Assembly: GCF_002091675.1 (NCBI RefSeq)
Contig: NZ_BDAE01000027.1
Location: forward strand, 1-57,515
Direction: 5' to 3'
Length of the DNA: 57,515 nt
From: Pseudomonas luteola NBRC 103146
GTDB lineage: Bacteria > Pseudomonadota > Gammaproteobacteria > Pseudomonadales > Pseudomonadaceae
Shown here: in pieces, positions 34,253-42,626 of the stretch
How positions within the stretch are numbered: the stretch's first letter is position 1
Layout: each line of letters opens with the position of its first letter
Made by a program: the position numbers and the translations under genes
The notes under the pieces: model-generated
What the model was told of the DNA's origin: nothing
The model's input: the letters and a program-made list of their open reading frames with translations, nothing else
The model's database searches: none

Positions 34253-35478
34253 GCTGCTTCTCCTGAACCTTTGGATTGCTCTTCCCAGATAGTTTTGAGA
34301 TCGGTGAGGATCTCGTTGTTGACTGCATCCATAATTTCCAGAGCGCGACGATGGCTGTCTCTAGTCGAGCGGGTAGGAACCTGATCATAAACGGAGGAGA
34401 GCTCCGCGCTTGCACGCTCTACAGCCGTGGTTAGGCTGGCGACATTTGCCATCACGTAATCCCCGTACATATTACGAATGCGTCTTTCGATCGAAACCGC
34501 ACCTTGAGATTTAGGTCCAGGGTGCTTGGTTATTAACAACCGTAGATAGTCAAAGCCTTTTTCAGTGGCATCAAACAAGTCAGCCAGAGATGAACAGAGC
34601 ATAACGAAGCTGGCGTAGTCATAACTTCCTGGCGGAATCGGAACGATAAGACCATTGGCTGCCATCATTGCATTCAACGACACGCTAGCTAGGTTGGGGC
34701 CGCAGTCTAGAAGAATGAGGTCGTAGTCTTCTCTGATGATCTCAAGAGCATTTCGTAGCCGGTATACAGGGTGCCCTAGCTGCTCGGTGTTATTCATCTC
34801 CGGGTTTGGAAGCTGAATATCTAGCTCTTGGAGGCTTAGATTAGAAGGAATGATGTGTATGCCAGGGAAATAGCTTTCAAATGTGCACCGTCTGATTGCC
34901 TGGGGATCATGGAGCAGGGCCTGGTTAATAATGTCATCCGACTTCAGATCTATATCGGGAATGAAGGGGCCAAGGTTGAAGCTACTGGATGCTTGTGGAT
35001 CAAGGTCAACAACGAGAACGCGCAGACCTTCGATAGCTGCTTTCTGAGCAAGGTGAACTACGGAGGTGGTCTTGGCAACACCCCCTTTGAAGTTTGAAAT
35101 CGCAAGGATCATGGCCTGCGAATTAGCTGGCCTTAAATAACGTGTCTTGAACATATCTCGGAAGCGGTTGATGTCGTGAAGCGTAAATGACCACTTACCA
35201 CGCTCATCCTTCTCGATAGGCTTTACGGAGCTTTCTCCCTTTTCGAAAGCTTCAACAATTTCAGCCTCATAAGTTCGAATAGTGTTGGCTGATCTGCCAA
35301 TCATGTCTGCAGCTTCAGCAAGGCCCCATGTTCTGGCTGTTTTGCGCTCCTGCGGCTTAATGACATCAGCGCGCATCGTGTCCAACTCGATATTTCCATT
35401 TTCAGAAAACCTTCTGAGTAAGGCTCCAGCTTTAGGTGCCCCTAGCGGAGGCTTAGGCTGATTGACGGCTGATTTCAT
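34249..35478 (-). CDS. parA: ParA partition ATPase, P1 type with N-terminal HTH
   Basis: The 409-aa protein has a MerR/HTH-like N-terminal region (WGLAEAADMIGRSANTIRTYE, residues 51-71) and a deviant Walker A box NFKGGVAKTTS near residue 130. LDPQASSS follows as the A' box, and LILLDCGPNLASVS is the Walker B. Type Ia ParA proteins with this N-domain both move plasmids and repress their own operon. Two inverted repeats at 35500-35564, upstream of the ATG, are suitable operators. Confidence 0.93.
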   Translation of the reverse strand: MKSAVNQPKPPLGAPKAGALLRRFSENGNIELDTMRADVIKPQERKTARTWGLAEAADMIGRSANTIRTYEAEIVEAFEKGESSVKPIEKDERGKWSFTLHDINRFRDMFKTRYLRPANSQAMILAISNFKGGVAKTTSVVHLAQKAAIEGLRVLVVDLDPQASSSFNLGPFIPDIDLKSDDIINQALLHDPQAIRRCTFESYFPGIHIIPSNLSLQELDIQLPNPEMNNTEQLGHPVYRLRNALEIIREDYDLILLDCGPNLASVSLNAMMAANGLIVPIPPGSYDYASFVMLCSSLADLFDATEKGFDYLRLLITKHPGPKSQGAVSIERRIRNMYGDYVMANVASLTTAVERASAELSSVYDQVPTRSTRDSHRRALEIMDAVNNEILTDLKTIWEEQSKGSGEAA

Positions 35479-35499
35479 TATGTTTCCCTAGTTTGAACG

Positions 35500-35564
35500 G
35501 TGAAATGGGTTATTTCACGAGATCATAGTGCAAACGTCGATTCATAGTCCAATTCTGAATTGGA
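35500..35564 (-). promoter_or_regulatory. Candidate parA operators
   Basis: GTGAAAT-N5-ATTTCAC (35500-35518) and TCCAATT-N3-AATTGGA (35548-35564) are perfect inverted repeats with 7-bp arms, 22 to 86 bases upstream of the parA start. P1-type ParA autorepresses through such sites. Confidence 0.65.
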
Positions 35565-35713
35565 TTAATAGGCGTCGAGGGTGTCTCAACTGGGCAGGGG
35601 CAAAAAGAGCTTAAAAGGAAAATTACCGATAAAAGCTGTAAGTAGGCATCATTGTTTGATTATACGTTCTGGCGGGCGTATATTTAAACGGTAATGAGCC
35701 ATGAGATCCGAGA

Positions 35714-36517
35714 ATGCCTAAGCTAACAAAGCATGTCTTCATTGAAAAAACAGAAGATGGCCACAAACAGCAATTTGAGAGCGACATCTATGCCAGCACT
35801 GATGGAGAGTTCAGCTGCACCGTCCCAGATTATCTAGTACCAGCGTTGGTAGCTGTCGGAAAACGACATAAGAATCCAGGTCAGAGCCGCTGTACAAATA
35901 AGCTAAAGGTTAATCACCGAGCTTATGCGGCATCTAAGGCTGATCTCATTAGCTACGTGAACGAGGCCCACAAAGATTTTTATAAAGCAGAGGTAATTAC
36001 TGACATTCTGATTTGCTACGACTGGTTTGCAGACGTTAATTACTTTGTTCGGCCAGATGGGACGATCTGCGAAAACGGTAATGCTCCAGGTGCTGGACAC
36101 GGAAGCGGGGGAGGGTGGGCCGAGAGCAAGAAGCGTAACGCTTCATACATGGAGCACGGCCAGGTAAACCATTTCTCGGTAGGGGTATTCGCCGCTGTAT
36201 ATAAGCGTAAGTGTTTCCGCAGGCCTAGTGGAGAGACTATTAAATTCGAGCGAGTGTTCTCCGAGTCCGACATCGCTCCTGAAATGGAGTGGTCTCGGCG
36301 CCTGGTAGGCTTTTGTGGACTGAGCCAGCCAAGAGATCCAATGAATATGGCAAGTCTTCCCTTGAATGAAGGGGCGGCCCGCTTCTTTTTCGACAGCATG
36401 CTAGCCATGTGCGAAATTGGTAGACGATTCCAGTATTTCTTTAGTAATAAAGAGCGCGTTGAGGCAGCAATGAACGGGAACGGTATTTCCCTCTTGGATA
36501 AGCCTATAGTCGCCTAA
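35714..36517 (+). CDS. Hypothetical protein
   Basis: The 267-aa soluble protein is not recognised. It has a Gly-rich loop (APGAGHGSGGGWAESKKRN near residue 125) and otherwise mixed structure. Upstream, TATATTTAAACGGTAATG partly resembles the shared motif before 29973. Another ATG at 35701 opens only a 6-codon frame. It is divergent from parA. Function unknown. Confidence 0.72.
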   Translation: MPKLTKHVFIEKTEDGHKQQFESDIYASTDGEFSCTVPDYLVPALVAVGKRHKNPGQSRCTNKLKVNHRAYAASKADLISYVNEAHKDFYKAEVITDILICYDWFADVNYFVRPDGTICENGNAPGAGHGSGGGWAESKKRNASYMEHGQVNHFSVGVFAAVYKRKCFRRPSGETIKFERVFSESDIAPEMEWSRRLVGFCGLSQPRDPMNMASLPLNEGAARFFFDSMLAMCEIGRRFQYFFSNKERVEAAMNGNGISLLDKPIVA

Positions 36518-36637
36518 TTGATACTCTTGAACTTGGATGCATACCCTTTGGAAATCAAAGATAGTTTGCATCCGGGTGCTCCATGACTAAGTAGAACCCT
36601 CCCTTCAACTGTCTGCAGCGGGCAGGCATGGATTCAT

Positions 36638-37480
36638 ATGAGTAGTAGTATCCTCAATACAATTTTTGGTAAGCGCCGACACGTCATCACTGATTTTTTA
36701 AGCAAATGGGCCACTAAAAAATTAAGGCGAAACAAGTCCGCTATCGGCCATAACGATCATCTTAAGCGACCACTCCATTTTCATAAGTGTCTTGCTGATC
36801 GACGTCATTCAGGTGTGCTGTCACTCGACAATCCTCACCCAATATTTCTTACCGAGGCTGACCTTGCGCCTGCTGACGTTCTTTTTTGTCCTAATGATGA
36901 AGCGGATCTGATTAGAGCTGCAATTTCCTATGGCTCAGCCGGAGACTATGTACACACAGCCATTTACATAGGTAAAGGTTATGCGATCGAGGCAGCAAAA
37001 GGCGGAGTTGTTAAAGTGAAGCTTGATGACATTATCAAACGTTACCCCTATGTCGCTGTAGCTCGTTGTTTTGGTGCAAAGCCAGAAGGGGTGCCAGAGC
37101 TGGGGAAAAAGGTAGTTGATTTTTGCCTGCTACACGCTCAGGCCAAAACTCCATACAACGTCAAAGGTGCGCTGATGGCACCGCTGCTAGAGCTACAAGA
37201 ACTAGAGCTTCAAAATCGGGCAAAACGGTGGTCAGTGCCCAACCACAGAAGTAGCCCAATAGAGTCTCTTTTTTGTTCGCAATTAGCAGTCGAAGCATTC
37301 ATTAATGGAGGTTACATTCCTGAAGGCACAGTGAATTCGGCTAGCTACTCACCCACAAAACTGGCAGAGGACAGAATGTTTGGGTTGATAGGCTATTTTG
37401 GAGACCAGGCCTTGCGCAATCACATACGTGACAATGACTACTTCCTTACTGGGGGAATACCTCGCGCTTGCCCAGTGTAA
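36638..37480 (+). CDS. Permuted papain-fold (YiiX/NlpC-like) enzyme
   Basis: The 280-aa protein has the order of permuted NlpC/P60 papain folds: APADVLFCP (near residue 78), then YVHTAIYIGKGYAIEAAKGG with the likely catalytic His (about 107), and later ESLFCSQLAVEAF with the likely catalytic Cys (about 211). Such enzymes cleave amide or ester bonds in cell-wall peptides or lipids. The basic N-terminal 55 residues lack a signal, so it may act in the cytosol or be a transferred protein. Substrate unknown. Confidence 0.75.
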   Translation: MSSSILNTIFGKRRHVITDFLSKWATKKLRRNKSAIGHNDHLKRPLHFHKCLADRRHSGVLSLDNPHPIFLTEADLAPADVLFCPNDEADLIRAAISYGSAGDYVHTAIYIGKGYAIEAAKGGVVKVKLDDIIKRYPYVAVARCFGAKPEGVPELGKKVVDFCLLHAQAKTPYNVKGALMAPLLELQELELQNRAKRWSVPNHRSSPIESLFCSQLAVEAFINGGYIPEGTVNSASYSPTKLAEDRMFGLIGYFGDQALRNHIRDNDYFLTGGIPRACPV

Positions 37481-37652
37481 TGTTCTCTGGGGATTCCTCA
37501 CAAAGCTGGATACTGACTGTGCTTTCGGAAGAGGGAAGGGGAGAGCCAGGCATAACTGAAGCAAGCAGTTCCTAGGCGCCTTGCTTCAGTCATTGAACAC
37601 ACTGGCCATGCAGCTGTAAATAGACTTTACACCGACACCTCGATATGCTTTT

Positions 37653-37671
37653 ATATATACAAAGGTAAAGC
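37653..37671 (+). promoter_or_regulatory. Shared promoter/operator motif, copy 3
   Basis: ATATATACAAAGGTAAAGC lies 34 bases before the ATG at 37706 and is preceded by ATGCTTTT, as in the copy at 29941. The TATATAC part may serve as a -10 region. Confidence 0.5.
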
Positions 37672-37705
37672 AGTACGGCTAAGCCGGTAGAGGGAGATCC
37701 ACCTG

Positions 37706-38146
37706 ATGAAAAAGATACGCATAGCTAGTTTTGCGGCGATACCAGCTATAGCCATAGGTTTGATAATAAGCGGTTGTGGAAGCGAAAGGGGCGAGGTACA
37801 GCCTAAAGAAATAGACGCTAAAGCAACCGCTTACTTTAATACGAATGTAGCTCCATTACGGAATCTACCCGGAAGCATATATCACCTCCAGGTCAGGCAT
37901 GATGACACCCCAGGCACTAATGTCTGTATAATTTCACTATTCATAGATGGCCAAGTTATCGATGGATATGCGCCTAATGCGGGTGTAAAACTTGCTGGAA
38001 ATGTAGGAGCATGTCAGTTCGCTGGCTCCCATATAATCTATACGAAAGATAAAGGGTATGAAGTAAAGCCAGGAGATGTAACTCCGAAAGAAATGAAGTT
38101 GATGGCTGAACAACTTCCTCCTCATATGTTTAGAAAATACTATTAA
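37706..38146 (+). CDS. Small lipoprotein of unknown function
   Basis: The 146-aa protein has a basic start, a hydrophobic stretch (IAIGLII) and a lipobox ending SGC at about residue 24, so it should be lipidated. The mature part has two further Cys (NVCIISLF and VGACQFAG) that could form a disulfide. GGAG precedes the ATG by about 10 bases. A terminator follows. An envelope role in transfer or exclusion is possible, but no family is recognised. Confidence 0.72.
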   Translation: MKKIRIASFAAIPAIAIGLIISGCGSERGEVQPKEIDAKATAYFNTNVAPLRNLPGSIYHLQVRHDDTPGTNVCIISLFIDGQVIDGYAPNAGVKLAGNVGACQFAGSHIIYTKDKGYEVKPGDVTPKEMKLMAEQLPPHMFRKYY

Positions 38147-38174
38147 GCAAAGTCATGGCTGTTAGCAATAAAAT

Positions 38175-38206
38175 AAAAGGGCGCCTCTAAACGAGCGCCC
38201 TTTTTC
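38175..38206. terminator. Bidirectional terminator between lipoprotein and dotA genes
   Basis: AAAGGGCGC and GCGCCCTTT pair around a 10-base loop, with T-rich runs on both strands. It separates two convergent genes and can serve both. Confidence 0.88.
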
Positions 38207-38222
38207 TTTATGACCCAATTAC

Positions 38223-40415
38223 TTATATTCCAGCGCTTCCCGGTTTTGGACTGGACGCAGAGTTATTACGTGTAAAAATACTTCTCATGACTGTGCTTAC
38301 GCCCGTTGAAAGGGGCGCTTTTATAAGGCCTGCAATCTGCCCCATTGCACCTTGGGGAGTATTCTCGTAAGGACTCAGCCCTGGCTCGCTGAATGAAATC
38401 ATGTTGAGTACGGTTCTTGGAAAGCTTGTAATGAGTTGAGCGCTTGTCATAGCAACAGACCAAAAGAGGACACAAGTGACTATGACCATAACTATTGCGC
38501 CAATCAGGTAGTTAGCTAAAGCATCAAAAGGCTGCCCATAGCCTCCCGTTAACATCATCCCCCACAACCCCCCCATCGTGACGTTGACAAGTGGAAGACC
38601 TACGCTAGTAAGCGTTACAGCTGCTGCAAGCCCTCCTACAGCCAGCGCAGGATAGAACCCAATGAAAACCAGTACGTTCCAGCCTTTTCCCGCCATCTGG
38701 CTAGTATGCTCTTCACCTTTGGGTGCGGCCTGAGCAGCGCCCCACAGAGTGACGCCAAAGAACGACGACATTACAAATGTTATCCAGCTGAATACGCCCA
38801 TAAGACCATATATGGCATAGACGATAGGAAGTACATAGCCGATCATTGCACCTACGATTAAGAGGAGAACGCCTATATAAGTAAAGATCTTCGCCGAATC
38901 TTCTCCTTTGGAAGACACCATTGATACTATTTTCGCGACTGCTCCACCTGATAAAAACACCATTCCTGCACTAGCTATTTCACGGCCAAAGCTAGAAACG
39001 GTATAAAGATTTGCTTTAGCTGGATCTTTACTGAGGATATCGAATCCGAGCATTCCGTTTAAATCAGTAATCCCGCCCTGATCTTTATTCTGCTCTATCT
39101 TGTTTTGGACAAGCTTGGTTAGATCATCACCTGCTGTTAATTGAGAAAGATTACTAACCGGGTATAATTTGCCTGTACCAACTGATGCGTACGACTGAGC
39201 CCGAGAAAAGTCGTTGGCGGCACGCAATACAAATGTACCGCCCATCATCCAGCCCCATTGCTCAATCGCTTTGAAGTAATTTTCAGATTGTTTAAGATTG
39301 CTTGATGCAAGCTGATTCTTCACCACTGTTTGGACTGTATCTCTATACCAAGTAGATAAGTCTTGGATATATGCTTCACCTTGAGCATAAGTGGTAGAGA
39401 CAGAACTAGAGGTGTTGTCATTTTTAACTGCTAGAACTCTCGCCATCGCATCAGTAACGATGCGCGTCCATGCAGCACGCTGCGCTTGAGATATGGCAAC
39501 AGAAATCGCTATTGCGTTATTCCTGACAAGAGATATCTGCTCGCTTGAGCAAAACAAGTTTGCATTATTGAAGAACTGACATAACCAATTCTCAGATTGT
39601 CTTTCATAACTCGTAGTATTACTTAGTGATCCATCAGCCAACGTTCCTGTTGAGTCAACATACCCGACTGAAGTGGCCACTGCATCAGTAGGAGGTATTA
39701 CAGGAATTTTAGTATGATTCAGAATTTCCGTGATAAATTCATCAGTGCTTGACGTTGGTCCATAATATCCAGATCTTACCGGATTCGGATATTCTTTACG
39801 CCATGCTCCCTCAATGAGCTTTTGGGCAAAATCAGAGGCTGATATGCCGCTAAGTTTGTCGTAAGGGTTCTTATTATAAAGATAACCTGCTGCAGAAATA
39901 CCAAGAGCTTGCCAGTTCCTAAACATATCCTGTACAGCAGACTGTTGTACGTGGACATCGTATGTCGGATCTGCATACAGGTTATAAGTATGCATAAGTT
40001 TGAAACTTTGCATTTGGGCTGTATCTCCCCACTCGCTTCCTTGCTTTGCAATACTCGTGATTAGCGTATGGCCTGGAGTTAGGACAATATCGACACCTCC
40101 TGGACTTGCTATTGGTATTACTGGCGCGCAAAGAGTTAATGCAAACATCATACGCATCGGATAAAAGAAGGCCTCATTACTATCTCTAGATCCAAAGAAG
40201 TTGCCATTATTTCTTAGCCTAAAAATACCTAAGAAAATTGCCCAAGAGCCAAGCAACCCAAAACCCGCTAAGCCTACTGTCGTGAACTGACTCGCGAAAA
40301 TGGTTAGTGGCGTTACTTGTGTACTCATGCTAGTTATATTAGCGTCAATTTCTCCACTACCAAAAACCCAAGTTCCAAAAATCCATATCAAGACGAGCTT
40401 TGATAAAGATGTCAT
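38223..40415 (-). CDS. dotA: DotA/TraY polytopic membrane protein
   Basis: The 730-aa protein (R64 TraY is about 745, Legionella DotA 1048) has a signal-like N-terminal segment, a membrane pair near 40-100, a long periplasmic loop of about 350 residues, and a C-terminal cluster of membrane helices (ILLLIVGAMIGYVLPIVYAIY, then MLTGGYGQPFDALANYLIGA). DotA/TraY is an inner-membrane protein essential for type IVB transfer. Its ATG overlaps the traX-like stop by 4 bases. The gene is more AT-rich than the dotG operon. The traW-traX-traY order matches IncI plasmids. Confidence 0.9.
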   Translation of the reverse strand: MTSLSKLVLIWIFGTWVFGSGEIDANITSMSTQVTPLTIFASQFTTVGLAGFGLLGSWAIFLGIFRLRNNGNFFGSRDSNEAFFYPMRMMFALTLCAPVIPIASPGGVDIVLTPGHTLITSIAKQGSEWGDTAQMQSFKLMHTYNLYADPTYDVHVQQSAVQDMFRNWQALGISAAGYLYNKNPYDKLSGISASDFAQKLIEGAWRKEYPNPVRSGYYGPTSSTDEFITEILNHTKIPVIPPTDAVATSVGYVDSTGTLADGSLSNTTSYERQSENWLCQFFNNANLFCSSEQISLVRNNAIAISVAISQAQRAAWTRIVTDAMARVLAVKNDNTSSSVSTTYAQGEAYIQDLSTWYRDTVQTVVKNQLASSNLKQSENYFKAIEQWGWMMGGTFVLRAANDFSRAQSYASVGTGKLYPVSNLSQLTAGDDLTKLVQNKIEQNKDQGGITDLNGMLGFDILSKDPAKANLYTVSSFGREIASAGMVFLSGGAVAKIVSMVSSKGEDSAKIFTYIGVLLLIVGAMIGYVLPIVYAIYGLMGVFSWITFVMSSFFGVTLWGAAQAAPKGEEHTSQMAGKGWNVLVFIGFYPALAVGGLAAAVTLTSVGLPLVNVTMGGLWGMMLTGGYGQPFDALANYLIGAIVMVIVTCVLFWSVAMTSAQLITSFPRTVLNMISFSEPGLSPYENTPQGAMGQIAGLIKAPLSTGVSTVMRSIFTRNNSASSPKPGSAGI

Positions 40416-41005
40416 TTGGAGGCCCCTTCAGTCTGTTCCTTCCGCAGTTTGTAGTTTTTAGGAAGCGTCTCAGGAACAAAGAGAGCGGGTCGCATGATCA
40501 TGAGCCTTACAAAAGCCAAAATAGTGATAATCCGCTGCTCGCGCGCGGTATATAACCTATGCAGATTAGTTACGTGAATAATGAATAAGATATTCAATAA
40601 AAATAGATTTCGCGTTAAAGCCCATGCGTCACCCATGTGCATGATGACCATTGCGATCGATGCGGAAAAAGCGAAGAAGAGCACCACACTAAGCCAGTAG
40701 GCCATTTTGTAGCGGGCTCGAACAGATGACTCAGTAATGGCAGCAGTGCGCACGCACTCATCCCAGAATTGCTCTGGCGAGGTTTTAGCTAAGGTATTGT
40801 CAGCCTTCGCTTCTGTACGATTGAACCGTACAAGCGACACAAGATTATTGATCATCCACCATATTATGATGGCGGATGTCTTTGCCTCTCTAAACACTGC
40901 AACTGTTGGGGTTACCCCAGATACCCAGCCTAGCGTCCTAACAGCAACATGCCGCTTAGGCCGGGTCGCGTGGCCTTGCTCCGACGGTGAGGTTTGGTTC
41001 TTCAT
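40412..41005 (-). CDS. TraX/IcmV-like membrane protein
   Basis: The 197-aa protein has a basic N-terminus, two membrane segments (WLSVVLFFAFSASIAMVIM and LFLLNILFIIHVTNL) and a basic tail. Legionella IcmV (151 aa, beside dotA) and R64 TraX share this topology. GGAGG lies 6 bases before the ATG. It sits between the traW-like gene and dotA. The call rests mainly on synteny. Confidence 0.76.
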   Translation of the reverse strand: MKNQTSPSEQGHATRPKRHVAVRTLGWVSGVTPTVAVFREAKTSAIIIWWMINNLVSLVRFNRTEAKADNTLAKTSPEQFWDECVRTAAITESSVRARYKMAYWLSVVLFFAFSASIAMVIMHMGDAWALTRNLFLLNILFIIHVTNLHRLYTAREQRIITILAFVRLMIMRPALFVPETLPKNYKLRKEQTEGASK

Positions 41006-41014
41006 ATTGCCTCC

Positions 41015-41962
41015 TTATTGACGGCCGGAGTTACTGAGCAGTTGAGAGATCTCACGCCGATGCTGTTCTTCACGCTGAGAAATTTGAATTGCGGCCAAGC
41101 GGTTGCTTTCTATCGTTTCTTTATACAAACGCAGTAGCAGCTGGTTGTTAAGCTGTTGCATAACCAGCGCGTCTCGGGAAACTCCTCCAGTTCCGGACAT
41201 AGCATTGATTTCGTCGATAGTCGGGGAGGCGAAGAGCTTTTCGTAAGCCGTAAGCTCAGCGTCACGCTCTTCGCTGACAGAGGTGCCAATCACGTTCTCA
41301 ACGGCGGACATTCGGAGGTTATAGGTATCGATCTCTCTCTTGAGAGTCTCGCCTATATCGGTGTTTTTGAAAGCTGCAGGAGGCTGTGGTAATGGCTTAC
41401 GGCCGGTGGCCACGTCAGTGATAACCTTCACCTGGTCATCAGTGCAGGCCATGTTATTGCTTACATCCTTCTTTCCTACTGGCGGCAGAATGCGAACATC
41501 ACACGTTGAGGTGATGTTCTTGAGTACTTGCTCATTTTTCTCACGAGTAAATTTTGCAGGCTCATGGGTAGCCTGAGCAGAGTTATAGTCGTTATAAGAC
41601 GTCGACTGCCTGCTATAGGCTTTCTGTACGGTAGCCTTGCTGATTTTGGTAGGTAGCGTCTGCTCTTCCTGGCAGAAAGTCGAGGCCTGCTGATCCTTCT
41701 GATTCTGCTGATTATAGATGTCGATCTGGCCATTCATGATGGCTGTCGCAGCTCGCTTCGATGACTGCTCAACTTCTGTTCTTACTTCCTCAAGGCCACC
41801 GTCTATTGTCGTGTTGATGGTCTGCTGTTGCAGCAACTGAGCAATTGCTTGCTTAAGAATGGCCGAGAGGAGGGCAGAATCAGACGAGGCTTGCGCCGGC
41901 CCTGAGAACGAGAAGGGTAATACTGTGGCACAAGCCACGACTGCTATTTGCTTCAGGCGCAT
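41015..41962 (-). CDS. TraW/IcmX-like periplasmic protein
   Basis: The 315-aa protein starts with a signal peptide (MRLKQIAVVACATVLPFSF, cleavage after AQA near residue 25). The mature part is helical and Gln-rich with four Cys, and has long helices typical of TraW/IcmX. AAGGA precedes the ATG by 8 bases. As the first gene of a traW-traX-traY-like unit, it matches IncI order. IcmX is needed for pore formation by DotA. Confidence 0.74.
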   Translation of the reverse strand: MRLKQIAVVACATVLPFSFSGPAQASSDSALLSAILKQAIAQLLQQQTINTTIDGGLEEVRTEVEQSSKRAATAIMNGQIDIYNQQNQKDQQASTFCQEEQTLPTKISKATVQKAYSRQSTSYNDYNSAQATHEPAKFTREKNEQVLKNITSTCDVRILPPVGKKDVSNNMACTDDQVKVITDVATGRKPLPQPPAAFKNTDIGETLKREIDTYNLRMSAVENVIGTSVSEERDAELTAYEKLFASPTIDEINAMSGTGGVSRDALVMQQLNNQLLLRLYKETIESNRLAAIQISQREEQHRREISQLLSNSGRQ

Positions 41963-42626
41963 GATCTATCCTTCGATACTGCGAAAGGCTGTCAATACAA
42001 TTGGAACTACAATAGTACATCATATTGTATATTTATTTTGTATTGTTTGCTCCGTTCCTTCGCAAGAGAACTGCCCTAAGTTTGCCCTCCTAAAGGCTAA
42101 TCTTTACCCAATATGGCTCATCAGAAAGCATATTTGGCTCATCGAAATATTTAAGAAAAATGAGTCCTAGGAAAGCTCATAAGCATGTTTTGAACTTTGC
42201 ATTTCGACGCTTTGACTGATTTGGACAGATGTCTTCCAAGACTGTGAATCAGACTGCAATGATTAGCAGAAGGTAAGGCTAATGGCTTTGGACATGCATT
42301 TATGCGGATGTTATAGTACCGTATATGCAAGATCATCTTTTGATCGCTTGTACGGTGATGGGTACAGCTCTAATGCGTAAAGGTAATCGGGTCGGAGCTT
42401 TAGAGAAGGCAATCTACGCGGCGTGGAAGGTCATTGCGACATCTCTCATGATAAGCCAAAAATCCCCTTTTTCCCTAATTTTAGCTCCTGACCAAGCCTT
42501 TGCTGCCTCGCACCGCATCGGTAGTTTGAGGTTTAGCCACATGTATCCATTTATACACCACTATAAGCGCTCACAAGCGATTTCTCGATTTATGGCGATA
42601 TTGCCGGCAGGTAATGGAGGCTGGGC
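41963..42626. promoter_or_regulatory. Divergent intergenic region before the helicase gene
   Basis: This 660-base gap is AT-rich near 42000-42050 (ATTGTATATTTATTTTG), a likely promoter of the traW unit, and near 42310 (GTTATAGTACCGTATATG), a likely promoter to the right. A 101-codon plus frame at 42325-42630 ends in an ATGA overlap with the helicase start, but it has no ribosome site and poor codon character. I do not call it a gene; it may be leader sequence. Confidence 0.45.
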
